Positions 47,951-58,544 of a stretch of DNA of 64,000 bases are shown here, piece by piece (the first letter of the stretch is position 1; every line of letters starts with the position of its first letter). The position numbers and the translations under genes were made by a program. Below the pieces are notes generated by a model. That model searched no databases and had not been told where the DNA came from. It saw only the letters and a program-made list of their open reading frames with translations. This stretch comes from Wolfiporia cocos (lineage: Eukaryota > Basidiomycota > Agaricomycetes > Polyporales > Phaeolaceae), in assembly GCA_029448655.1 (NCBI GenBank), contig JACCLO010000005.1, forward strand, positions 2,604,001-2,668,000, written 5' to 3'.

Positions 47951-50801
47951 ATGGTTGCGGAGGATGTTCAACCTAATGAGTTCCGCCATACCCGCAAAGG
48001 AGCTACAAGCATTCCTCTCATTCGAAGTTCTCAGCCACGAAACAGAGGCTTCGTGAGGGGCAGAAGCAGGGGAAGAGGGGAATCTCACGTACAGTCATCA
48101 TACTATCATGAGTCGGCACATCGTATGCAGCACAATGTCAATAACGGTACCGGATTCTCCATCGCAGAAACTACGCAGCATCATACGACCAATCATGATT
48201 GGTCCCAGAAGCGCCCCTACGTGACACAGGGCTCTGACAGACCCTCGAAACATCTTCGGCTTGATGATCCTCATCTCGAAAACACGAAATGGCGGAACGG
48301 TCTCGCTCGGCTGACGTCCGGGACACAATGTAATTCGTACAATGCGAATCGATCCGAAACCGAGGTCATTTCGATTTCTCTTGACCTTCCTACTCAATGC
48401 TTGCGAGGAGCTTTTCGATACAATCATCGCCGTCGAGAATGGGCTGAACAGCAGATAGCGAGACTGCCAAGCGACATGGGCCTCACAGTGATAAATTACG
48501 TTTTCCAAGAAACGGCTGTCCAGTTCAACTGTCGAAGGCACGAGCCACAAGGATGCAAGCAACCATCGGGTAATCGGACAACGCGGGAAATTGGCAGAGA
48601 CATGGCACTGGCTGAGCGTCACCCAGTAGCTTCCCTAGAGCTCGAAACCACTGAACACCTTGACATCTCGCACCCATCATCGTCTAAACAGGTTGCTCCA
48701 GTGGTTCCTGAAGCAGTATGTTAATTCACAGATTATTTGCATAGTATGAGCTGAAACCTCATCAGAAGTCTTCTCAATCCCCTGTGCCGAATGGAAACAA
48801 CGAAGAGCCTTCCCAAAGCAGAGGTTAGTTGCTGATGTTTGACACGGGGGCACGATCGGTAAACCTGAATTGTAGGATTTCCTGAAATCGGCTCGGACCG
48901 TCCTCCTGGATCCCAGCATCATGGCACTGATCGCGTTGATCAACCCCTCGGGAATAGAAGAAATGCGAAGAGACCCCAATTCGCCGCTGTTGTATCGGAA
49001 ATACGCCCTTATCCCGCTGATTTATCTAGCAGTACGGTCAAGCACGCGACCGCTCAGCCAGGCGCAATTGCCGATACCCCGCTATTTCCCGCGACCGTAC
49101 TTGGTAAAGCAACCATCGCATCCGCTGCGCTCCATGTGCCCTCCTCATCGGCCGCCCCACAGCAACCTGGTTCTGATCGCGTTTATTCCTTCCGCTCCGG
49201 GACGCTAGTGATTGATCCAGCGGACAGCCATGTGGAACTTACATCTAGTGCCAATCTTTCACGGACGACGAAAATATCGCTGGCGAACCCCCAAGCCATC
49301 AATGATGCGCCTAGAAATCCCATACGCGAATGTTCATTACCGGTCGAGTCCGGTTCCAGCAGCGCAGCCGATGATCTACTTGATAATGTCGACCTGGACG
49401 TGCCGCATGACGTGCTAAGTATCGATTATAGTCCGATGGACCATACACAGCCGTCGCGCTTGAAGGAGGTCCGTCAGGAGGACGTTGGACATGCATCCCG
49501 CTCGCTTCGACAGCCGTATTTAGCACCACCGGCGGGCCTTGTGTCGTTCCACCGCGAGAACTATGACAAGTCGCGCCGGGTGCTCGTTTCCCCCCACTTT
49601 GGTGTCCTCTGCGTTACTTCGCACGGGGCTTTTAATCTTACGGAATGCGTCCCGCCTAGGTGCATTCATCGACAGGTCGGACTTGGAATTGCATTCTAAT
49701 TCATCCTAGGCAGGCTCACACTCTACGACCTGCAGTAGGAGGCGCGCGCCAGCTTATCGAAGACGCCTGTTTACTGCGCTCCCCCAGCAGCAATTATGTC
49801 GTGGCTGGTTATTCACGAGATACTCGGCAAATCTCCTTGCTTAAATTTGAACGAAACACCGTAAGCTCTATCTTTGACATCTACTGGACTGGATTGACGG
49901 CAGCACGAGGTCACGGAAATAGCACAATGTGATCCACCAGTCGTAGGCGAGAAGAAAGGCGGAATAAGCGCAGTATGCGCAATGATGCTGCCGCACATGT
50001 TTGCAACCGGTGGTTACGACCATAGGGTTCACCTCTGGGATGCAACCAAGGACATGGCACGGCCTATTCCTACCCTTCTGCTCATGAAACACAATTCAGT
50101 AGTGCAGTCCTTGCTACCCATCCGCGATACGAGTCACAAGCTTGTCTCGGCAGGGGCAGACTGCAACGTGCACTTCTGGGATTTGTCGTCGCAACGTGTT
50201 GTTAACACGATCAAGACGTCAAATCCAGTGTACCATATACATGAGGCTACTTCGCCATTCTGCACGTTGCTGGAGGTACGCCACCATGCCGTTGCAATGT
50301 CCGTTTCTGGCCCTTGATACTTGATGCAATAGGTCGCGCACCGCGAATTGCAGTTTGAAATTCGCGATCACCGGCTAGTCCCTGAGATGCCTGTGCTTAG
50401 GTTTGGATACAACACGCCCAAGCCCCATGGGAGATATCCCAAAGGTGATGTCAGCTCGATCATAGGACCGCATCATACATTCATACCCCGGATTGTACCT
50501 CAGGTGACGTGCGGCTCAACACTTTCGCTTGCGGGGACAAAGATGGCTCCGTGCGCTTGTGGGATCTCCGCAACGTCGATGAGCCGCTGCAGATCGTATG
50601 CCACGCCTTCTCCTCGTTTTGTTAGATTGCGATCTGATACGCGTGCGCCCGACCGCCGTCATGCAGGTCTCATGTTTCCCTAGACGACGTATTACTCAGG
50701 TTGTCTTCGGCGGGGCAAATTTGGTAGCTTGCTCGGAGGAAGTTGAACTTGCGTTCATGGACTTTGCCTTAGGAGGAGTGGTGGCGGATCCCGTGCTATA
50801 G
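47951..50801 (+). CDS. WD40-repeat protein B, paralogue of the divergent neighbour
   Basis: ATG at 47951 (MVAEDVQPNEFRHTRKG), soon followed by an Arg/Gly segment (RNRGFVRGRSRGRGES). A long polar N-terminus spans the first exons. After an intron near 48.85 kb, a single open exon runs from GFPEIGSDRPPGSQHHG to LVSFHRENYDKSRRVLVSPH. The WD40 part starts LIEDACLLRSPSSNYVVAGY. It continues MFATGGYDHRVHLWDATKD, SVVQSLLPIRDTSHKLVSAG, DCNVHFWDLSSQRVVNTIK, and FACGDKDGSVRLWDLRNVDE read across an intron. The final exon gives FGGANLVACSEEVELAFMDF with the stop at 50801. Several blocks align with protein A, including DACLL, GG.D..VHLW, the long inter-blade loop, and the C-terminal end. Likely function is as a scaffold; not further assignable. 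Confidence 0.8.
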
Positions 50802-51048
50802 CGCCTGGTAGATATGTACATCACCGTCAATGCATACTTCATTTCCGTACTGCGGTGGACGTGAGGCGTGCTGCTAACGCGGATATCGAGGTGGTGAGCC
50901 GACTTGTGCGCGTTCGCGATTGGTCGCACGAACTCGCGGGCCGGTCCCAGCTGACATCTGTTGGGCGTGGGCGTCCTCGAGCTCTCACTTCGTCAGTGAC
51001 TACATAATCTCCGAGCGTAAACAGCTGGTCTTGCCGCTTTCATGCACA

Positions 51049-51563
51049 ATGGACAGAGCGACTCGCAACGAGGATGTGCAGAGGGCGTATGAGATCCAAG
51101 CGAACGCTGCCGTAGCCGGTGCAGCACGATTTTCAGCTGTTGGTACGGGATTGGCCATTCTCGGACACTACACCTGGCCTGCATTTCGGTGGGTATCGTT
51201 CGGGCAGCACGTATGGGCCATTCTGGCTGATTGCAAATGGGACTCTGCCTATAGGCGACAGACATTGCCGTTCAAATGCTTTCTGGTCTCTATCTGTTCG
51301 TCAATTCCTCAGAAGTGATACGTTGTGCTCTCATCATGGCCCTTCTGCCGCAAGCCACCGTCTTCGGGCTTGTTATAGGTGCCGAGAACGCGCTCATGGC
51401 CCATGAAGCGGAGAGGCGACAGACCGAGACCGCGTTGCGCAAAGAGGCACGGATAGACCTCGCGCGACGCGGGTTAGTCGCGACCGAGACAGAGATTGCG
51501 AAGTGGAAGGCGGCGCGCATCGCAGAGCAGCAAGCGCAATCAGGCGAGCGGACAACATCTTAA
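51049..51563 (+). CDS. small mitochondrial-type membrane protein, Rcf2/HIG1-like
   Basis: ATG at 51049 (MDRATRNEDVQRAYEIQAN). A first hydrophobic segment (RFSAVGTGLAILGHYTWPAF) is interrupted by an intron whose acceptor at 51254 gives RRQTLPFKCFLV. A second segment (ATVFGLVIGAENALMAHEAE) is followed by a charged helix (RRQTETALRKEARIDLARRG) and stop 51563. Two spans around a short RRQTLPFK loop, then a charged tail, resemble the hypoxia-induced HIG1/Rcf2 fold that binds respiratory supercomplexes. The frame changes between LPFKCFLV (51.27 kb) and SSEVIRCALIMALL (51.31 kb) with no good GT...AG intron. So either a non-standard small intron or a frameshift lies there. Family call tentative. Confidence 0.5.
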
Positions 51564-51744
51564 AGTCCATGACGCATGTATTCGGCAAGATGCAGTACGT
51601 GAGCAGATGAGTTTACAATGTACCAAGACTATGCGATGTAGCAGAACATTAGAACTAAGAAAGCGCGACAAGGTCCATGAAGCTTGTTCGGCAGATTACT
51701 AAAGACTGATATGACAATGGTTGATGTTTTGCGGAATGTCTATC

Positions 51745-54596
51745 TCACCAGCTCCTCTCTGCCACAGGTGCAAACCCACTGTATGGTTGCTGATTGACGG
51801 GAGACGACATGTACTGTTGCTGCGAGCTTATCTGTGTTGGGGGGCGTGGCGGGGGTCCAGGATTGAATGTTTGACTTCGACTACCAGTTGAGAATGACGA
51901 AACCGGTTCGTAGCGGGCGTTAGGTGGCATACTCGGCGGAGGCGGTAGTGCTTGGTAAGCAGATTGCGGTGGCCTAGGTAGAGAGATGGGCACCGGCGGA
52001 AGGCTAGTACGCCTGGATCGCACCGGAGAGGCACCAGGAAGGCCTGTTTGTTGATACTGTCCTATTGGAGGCAGAGATGGTACATTTGGGAGAGGAGAAC
52101 GGCCTCCATAGGGAGCTTGCACAGGGCTCTGCGGTTGATATAGTGACGAAGGAGCTAAAGGTGGCGAAGCCACAGGATTAGGCGATCGGCCTCCGTAGGG
52201 AGTTTGCGTGGGGCCCTGCTGCTGAGGTAGGGGCGGTGGCGGAGGGATTGAGCTGTATACATTGGGATCAGAGAGGGATGTGCTTGCTCCAGGGTTGTAT
52301 GAGCCGACTGAGCTACCGGTTGGCTGTGGGTATAGCCCTGATTGCCCGATGCTGTAAGACCCAGAGGATGCTCGTGCCGGACCATTGTACACCGCAGGTG
52401 GGCCAGCCTGAGGGGAGACAAACGACGACGGAGGTCCTACTACCTTGTAGGAGCCGGAAACACCTCGCTGGGCGGGAGCAAACATTGCTGATGGTCCGCC
52501 AGAAGGAGGAATGGGCAATCCAGATTGCCGACGGGAGTGTGTTGGTTGAGGCAAAGGCCGCGATCCCGTTGGCTGTGCTGCGGTAGGAGTTACGTTCAGC
52601 GGAGGAGGAGGCGGAATGGGATCACGCGGAGAAGAAGAAAGTTCCGAATGTACTGAGTACTGTTCCCCTGTATGTGGTGCGTATTGTTCGCCCGAGTTCA
52701 CCGGGTATTGCTCCCCTGTATGCGCAAGATATTGTTCCTCTGTATATGCGGGATATTGCTCTTCTGTATGCACCGAGTATTGTTCGCCCGTCTGCGCTGC
52801 GTACTGCTCCCCTGCATGCGGCGAATAATGTTCTCCTGTTTGGGGTAGATAATGTTCGGAATGAGCAGATTGCTGCTGTGGCAGTGGAGGTGGGGGAGGC
52901 ACGTATGGCTGCGATGAATGCGAAAACGGTGGTGCTGACGGTGGAGGCGGGGGGACTGACGATGGAGGCGGTGGTGGGACCTGCTGCTGGTACGGCTGAT
53001 ACGCGTAATTGGGTGCTAGCTGAGGAGGCTGATGCTGAAACGAAGAAGATGGAGGCAGAAGCGGAGCAGAGTTGACGAAGCCTGATGGTGCTGATGGCGG
53101 GTGTGGCAGGGTCGAGAAACTTGATGATGGCGCAGGGACATGACCAGAAGACTGTCCATAGCTTGCTGCGGCCTGCACAGGTGCGAAACCAGACTGCTGC
53201 GAGCCGTGGGACGGCAAGGGCACGAAGCCCGAGGGCGCTGGCGTGGATATTGGCACAAAGCCTGACGAGGACGTGGGCAAACTTTGCATCGGGCCAGGGC
53301 GACGCATTGGCGCCTGATAGCCTGAAGGAAGAGGCTGCGCAGAGTCGTACTGCGGTTGGTATTGCTCTTGAGCGATAGGCACAGGGACTGACGGGAACGG
53401 CACTGATCCTGCAGGATACCCAAATGCATTATAATCGTATTCGTACGAATGCATCGTCCGTCCATCATAATACATACCCTGATGGTATTCATTGGGTGGT
53501 TGAGTGCTTAGGCCTAGAGTGCTGTGGTATCCAGAGACAGATGCAGCACGAGGAGCATACCCAGTATGCTGAGACTGTCCACAAATTGAAGTATACACTG
53601 AGACTTGGAATAGCAGAGACATACCGAGAAGCTGAGCCTCCGATGCGATCGATCACTGACGCCAAGCTCGGCGAATTCGTTGACCATGTTGTCCAATGTA
53701 GAATGCCGTGAACGGGATGTCTCGTACGGGGGTACATAGAGATCCGGATGTGCCAGGGATCCTGATGGTCTAAGTGATGGAGGAATGTTGTCACGACTGA
53801 GCTCCTCCCTTGATGGCATATGTCCAATGATCTGCTGGAGATCAAGGCCATTGTGTCTTGGTGAATCTCCCAGTGGCACAAAGGACCCCGGACCTCCGTA
53901 TTGCTTTTGCGTCTTAGGTTTCGATGGCTTCTTCACTGGCTCCGGCTCCTGCGCAGGGACATTCAAGATCAGAATAATCAAATGGCAATTCAAGAGACAA
54001 CCACCAACATTGGACCAAAATGTTAGTTCTAGATAGACCTCCCCACAATACTTGTCTTTGTGCATCAATGTAAACCACTCTATTGAGGCATCAGTCGTTG
54101 ACAGATGAACACAAGCTATATCGATGCTCACCATCAGTCTCACCCTTCGTCAACACCTCAGTGAGGTCTACTTTGGCCTCTCCAATGAGATCCGGCTCGC
54201 GCGGATCCTCCGCATAGCAAGCGACGGCCATTATCAGTCCGCCCTGGATAGTCGGCGGGCCCTTGGTGGATTTGGGCGGAGGAGGCGGAGGCGAGGCATC
54301 TCCGTCGACATAACGCGTCGATTCCTCTCCAGGCTCCTCGTAGAGCGTGAAGCGTACCTCCTCATCCCATTCAGGATGTTGGCCCCCGCGTCGGATGGCC
54401 TTGGTCCTCCTCTTTTCACCATTAAACACTATCGAGCAGAACGGGTCCTGCTTGCCTATGTGACGCTTATTAGGCAGATTCCTCTGCCAACATAGACCAT
54501 GAGCCCCTAGCAAGGACGCGTCAAAGGCTCCGGTACACACACCGCTTTCAGGATGACGACTACAAGGGTACCGAGATCTTGCACGGGTGGATTCAT
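51745..54596 (-). CDS. C2-domain ingression protein (Fic1/Inn1-like), cytokinesis
   Basis: Fic1/Inn1 proteins act at the division site, using an N-terminal C2 domain and C-terminal proline motifs that bind SH3 proteins such as Hof1/Cdc15 and Cyk3. ATG at 54596 (MNPPVQDLGTLVVVILKA); an intron joins to RNLPNKRHIGKQDPFC. The C2 domain continues IVFNGEKRRTKAIRRGGQHP, EWDEEVRFTLYEE, and DLIGEAKVDLTEVLTKGETD, then EWFTLMHKDKYCGEVYLELT. A proline-rich insertion (SPPPPPPKSTKGPP) sits in one C2 loop. Then come EPEPVKKPSKPKTQKQYGGP and a very long Pro/Gln/Tyr-rich tail rich in PPPPP and PxxP motifs, ending YSGFAPVAERSW. Only one of the usual Ca-binding Asp residues is visible (KQDPF), so membrane binding may be Ca-independent. 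Nine octapeptide repeats lie at 52642-52857. Confidence 0.9.
52642..52857 (-). repeat. nine 24-bp units encoding EQY-x4-G octapeptides in Fic1-like protein
   Basis: Nine consecutive units on the minus strand, each 8 codons: E-H/Q-Y, four variable residues, then G or E (for example EHYSPHAG, EQYAAQTG, EQYPAYTE, EQYSVHSE). Units are exactly in register and differ mostly at variable codons. The tract sits in the proline-rich tail, between the poly-proline blocks. Confidence 0.9.
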
Positions 54597-55353
54597 GGAT
54601 CAACGTGGCTCGGGGTCGTAACGGTTGCGTGAGCTTGTGCGGGATAGATGCCGAGGGGAGAAACGAGCGTCGTTGAACGTGCAACGCAGGGATTATTGCA
54701 TATAAAAGGGATATCTACAGCGCTTGTGGCGGACACAGCTACCCGTGCTGTCTCCCAAATACTCTTCCGAACTGTGGGCGCCAAGAGCGCCAATCTTGGT
54801 ACCTCATATCCATATGGTCGTCCCGTGCTTCCAATCGTCCGGGGCCCCGTACACTGAGCTCGAAAAATCAGGAAGGAACGCGAGCTGAGGCGACAGTCAA
54901 TCCTGCACAGCTTGAGCAGCTGCTGGGAGAGCAGCAGAGCAGCAGAAGAATAGGCGACAATTATATTTGCCGCCAGAACGCCTACCGCGAAACCGCCGGT
55001 GATGCCTACTCGATCTCCCATCGCCAAACAAAACCGACTGCTCGACTGTCGCGGTGCTCCAGACCCCGAACATGCACATCCGCGCCGGCTACTGTGATTG
55101 ACTGCGGGTTGATTCAGCGCGAAGCATCGCACCCGCACAGCATTGCATCAATCTGCACCGGCCATCGGAATCTCATAAACATCGCTCATGTCACGCCTTG
55201 CCGCTTTAAGTTTGTTGGTTTGCTGCTGCACGAAGAATTGTGTTACCGACTAGCCAAATGTGTACATTGCATAGCAAGGATGTGTAGCAGTTGTGCTATA
55301 CCGGACATGCGGTGCACTGGCCATTGTAATTAGTACTCAAAGATGGGACGCGC
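54597..55353. other. intergenic region, Fic1-like promoter and GH125 3' flank
   Basis: 757 bp between two minus-strand genes. A minus-strand frame of up to 181 codons (54593-55138) covers most of it and overlaps the Fic1 start. It has one hydrophobic stretch but no known motif, and is probably chance. The left part should be the Fic1-like promoter. Confidence 0.45.
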
Positions 55354-57807
55354 TTACTGCCCCGGGTAGTAAGGCGTGTCATCCGAGAAGATGAGATACG
55401 GCTTCCTACTGGCGAGATCGAGCAGCATCTCCGCGAAGTAGCTGTTAGCCCAGGCAAACCACGGGCGCGTATACGAGCCATCATAGATATTTATGGACTC
55501 GTGAATAAGGCCCAGACCGTCCGTGTTCTGCGCAGCAGTCGGCCTTCAGTATATAATAGTCGTCAAAACGTCTACTCACGTTCGCAATGAGATAGAGATA
55601 CTCAAGAATCTCCTCATCGTCATCTGTGCCGTAAATGGCTGATACCAGAGCCATCGGCCTTTGCGTGAATGAGCTCAGCGGTTCCCCTTCACAACCAAAC
55701 CACTCACCAAGGATTCCATGCATCTTCATGTGGTCCTCTGCAGCGCGTCGTTAATTCAATGGATCCCTGGGTCGACTGATTTCACGCACCCTATACCGCT
55801 GAAGTTCTTGCCGACAACGTAGTAGGGGTTCAGTCTAGACATCAGCACCTTACGTGTGGCAACGTAGGTCGAGTCGTTCCTGCCGAGGTAACCCAGATAG
55901 GGCAGCGAGAGTAGTGACTAGATCGGTAAGGCATTGACATGCAGGTCGATATCGCGGACTTCACATGAATGATCTTACCGGTACATTGGCATCGTCCATG
56001 ATATATTGCCCACCGAAACCTACGTTTTAGATTAATTTTGGCCGAGTATTGACCGAAGAACCATAATGCCGACCGTTTGTTTCGTAAAGACACCGTTGGA
56101 AAGCTGTACACAATATTATTATCACTGGATGTTACTTGCGATAATTGTTACGAACTGTGTGTTCCCAGATGGCTTGATCAATGATACTGCTGTAGTTCCT
56201 TGCGAGCTGGCTGACATTTGGTGATTGTCCTGTCGCATCAAGTATGTCCGCCAGATAGTTGAGTTCAATGACCAGCATCGCGTTGGCAGGGGTCAGGAAC
56301 GCTGTATGTATGCATCCACACTATGAGCAGTCCAGTTGCTAATTGCCCATGTCAAGCCTCACCGAATGTGCTGAGGTCGTCAGAAGGCCTGTGAGATGTG
56401 CCGACTAGCCCCGTGTACGCCTTAGGCTCGCCATTCCCGCCGTTATTCACGGCGCCAGGAAGCGATCCGGGCTCGCCTGTCCAGTTGTAGTACGATACGA
56501 GATTCCAGTCCTCATCGAAGGTGGCTTGGGACTGCTCATAAATAACTTTGAGTATTTGGTCGATTGCCGCATGCCCTGCCGGAATACTTCTCAGTGTTGG
56601 GATGATATGGAGTGAGTGCGAACCTACACTCGTCGTTCATAAAGGAGGAATCGTTGGTTGCTTGGTAATAGGAACGTGACAGTTTCATGAACGCGCACAG
56701 CGAGTCAAGCTCCCACTGAAAGAGATGGAGATGATCGAACCCTTCATTTACTGTTCCTATGTATGACCAAACTGACCTTGCATTCATAGACGGTTAGGTT
56801 GTTCACCGGCCTATTTGAAGAATGTCAACCCATGTGGTTCATTGCCTCTAGTCAGCCTACACGTACGGGTTAACGATGACATCAATCGCCCAGTCGTTCA
56901 CTGTTGGGCTCAGACCGCTCTCCGGAGGGGGCTGAAATGCGCTGCAATAAGGGTACTCCGATACATAGCGCGCCTCGTTGTTGATGATGGCCTTGATGAG
57001 AGATGCGAGCTCCGGATCGCTGGAGAGGAGAGAGTAGTACTGAGGGAGCTGAGGGGACGTGAGGAGTGATTCCACAACGCGATATCAGTGGTGTCACCTG
57101 GTTTCCTGTGTCCCGCAACCACTGCGCCCTGCCAGTGACCATTGTGGCGTTAATGTCTCACTTCACCTGCGGGACGACACATACGTGATGTCCTACGAAT
57201 GCAATGGTCAGACAAGCTTTGGGTATCTCCGGGACGGCGAAAACAGCATACGTACCCCAGTAATGATAAATGCGATGTTCTCAGTCTGCGGGGCGACTAC
57301 GTAAGACATGCAACAATCTGCTCACTTTGAGTGGCTCACCTCATTGAAGTATTTGATGGTAGTGTCTACGTGGAGAATATCAGAAACGACATAGCATACC
57401 TACGCTACCCTACTCGCCCAAGGTGTTCGGGAATGTGTTCTCAAACAGACGAGCAATATCTGGGTCTTTCAGACGCGACGTCATGTCACTGATCACTTTC
57501 TACGCGCCAAGAAGTTACATGGTAGCATATTCCAGCCGCATCCCAAGGACATACCTCCACCGCAGAGCTGTTGAACGTGCGGCAAGCGGGGTCCGGCCTC
57601 ATGTACGGCAGCGCCAGCGGCCCTGACGATGGGTCTCCCTGCGGAGTCTGTCCCACGAGCGCGCATGTCTACATGCAACCCACAATCACCGCCCTTCAGC
57701 AAGAAACGTACCTGAGAATAGGTAGTATAATCCGGACACTGCGCTGCACCCAAGGCGGTCCCGAGCGCGACAGCGACGCCCACCGAGGACGCGAACCCGA
57801 GCTTCAT
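55354..57807 (-). CDS. secreted GH125 exo-alpha-1,6-mannosidase (MUG157 family)
   Basis: Family GH125 enzymes trim alpha-1,6-mannose from glycoproteins; fungal members are called meiotically up-regulated gene 157. ATG at 57807 gives a signal peptide ([20 protein letters not shown]), then [10 protein letters not shown]. Successive short exons give [40 protein letters not shown], and the active-site block WLRDTGNQV (catalytic Asp). Then come [40 protein letters not shown] and [20 protein letters not shown]. Near the C-terminus are FSSVG-type substrate loops, then [58 protein letters not shown] and [10 protein letters not shown], with stop 55354. More than ten introns. The motif order matches the family throughout; small exon edges are approximate. 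Confidence 0.92.
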
Positions 57808-58544
57808 CTTCACCGCGCGCCAAGCCGTTGCCAGAGCACCCACGAGGTCGCGTACGACGTCACCTTCGCGCGCAGCGAGCGTGAGCAGAGCAGGCGGGGT
57901 CGCGCCGGCGAGCACGCGGTGCTTTATGCGGTCTGGGAATCGCCTCAGCCGTCGAAGTAGTCGCTCGGACCGTGTGGGGGGTACCCAATGGCATCGTGAC
58001 TGTCCGCGGGGTCCACGAGAACAGCATCCGCAATGCCGCGAGCACTGGCAGGAAAGCGGCCCAGGTGACCGGCCTGGTCACTCCGTGTTCGCAGACGAAG
58101 CGCGGCGCCACGATCGCACGCGTGGCGACGCGATCACATGGTCGTATCACTGTCCAGGAGCGCCTCTGCAGAGACAGGTGAAATGAAATGCGCTTGTCAT
58201 ATACAAGGAATAGTCAGAAAACTCTGGGCATGTAAGGTAGGCAGATGGTCGAGAGATACATAGTAGATAACACTAGGGGGTACAGAACATCTGCAGGAGC
58301 CGGAAACGAGGAAGGAGAGTGGTGCGGTGTGATGAAAGGGAAGGGATGCCAAACATAACGGAGAGGAGTACAGCACCAGTCAGGCATCGCATCGCAGTAC
58401 GTCGGGAATCATGATATCAGAGAGGGCATACGGGCCAAGCATATCACCAGAGATCTGACAGATGCGAGTTAGCCTAGGGAGCCCGACTACACAGAAGGAA
58501 ATACGTACAAGGAGACATCGAGGAACATAGCAGGAGACTGCGGT
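57808..58544. other. intergenic region, GH125 promoter and orphan 3' flank
   Basis: 737 bp between two minus-strand genes. The right part (58190-58540) is relatively A/G-rich and should be the 3' UTR of the 625-aa orphan. Open frames extend from the GC-rich GH125 5' region but carry no motif. Confidence 0.5.

Noticed and set aside
54593..55138. 181-codon minus-strand frame upstream of the Fic1-like gene
   Set aside because: It starts in Cys/Arg-rich sequence, overlaps the true start of the Fic1-like gene in another phase, and shows no conserved motif apart from one hydrophobic run.
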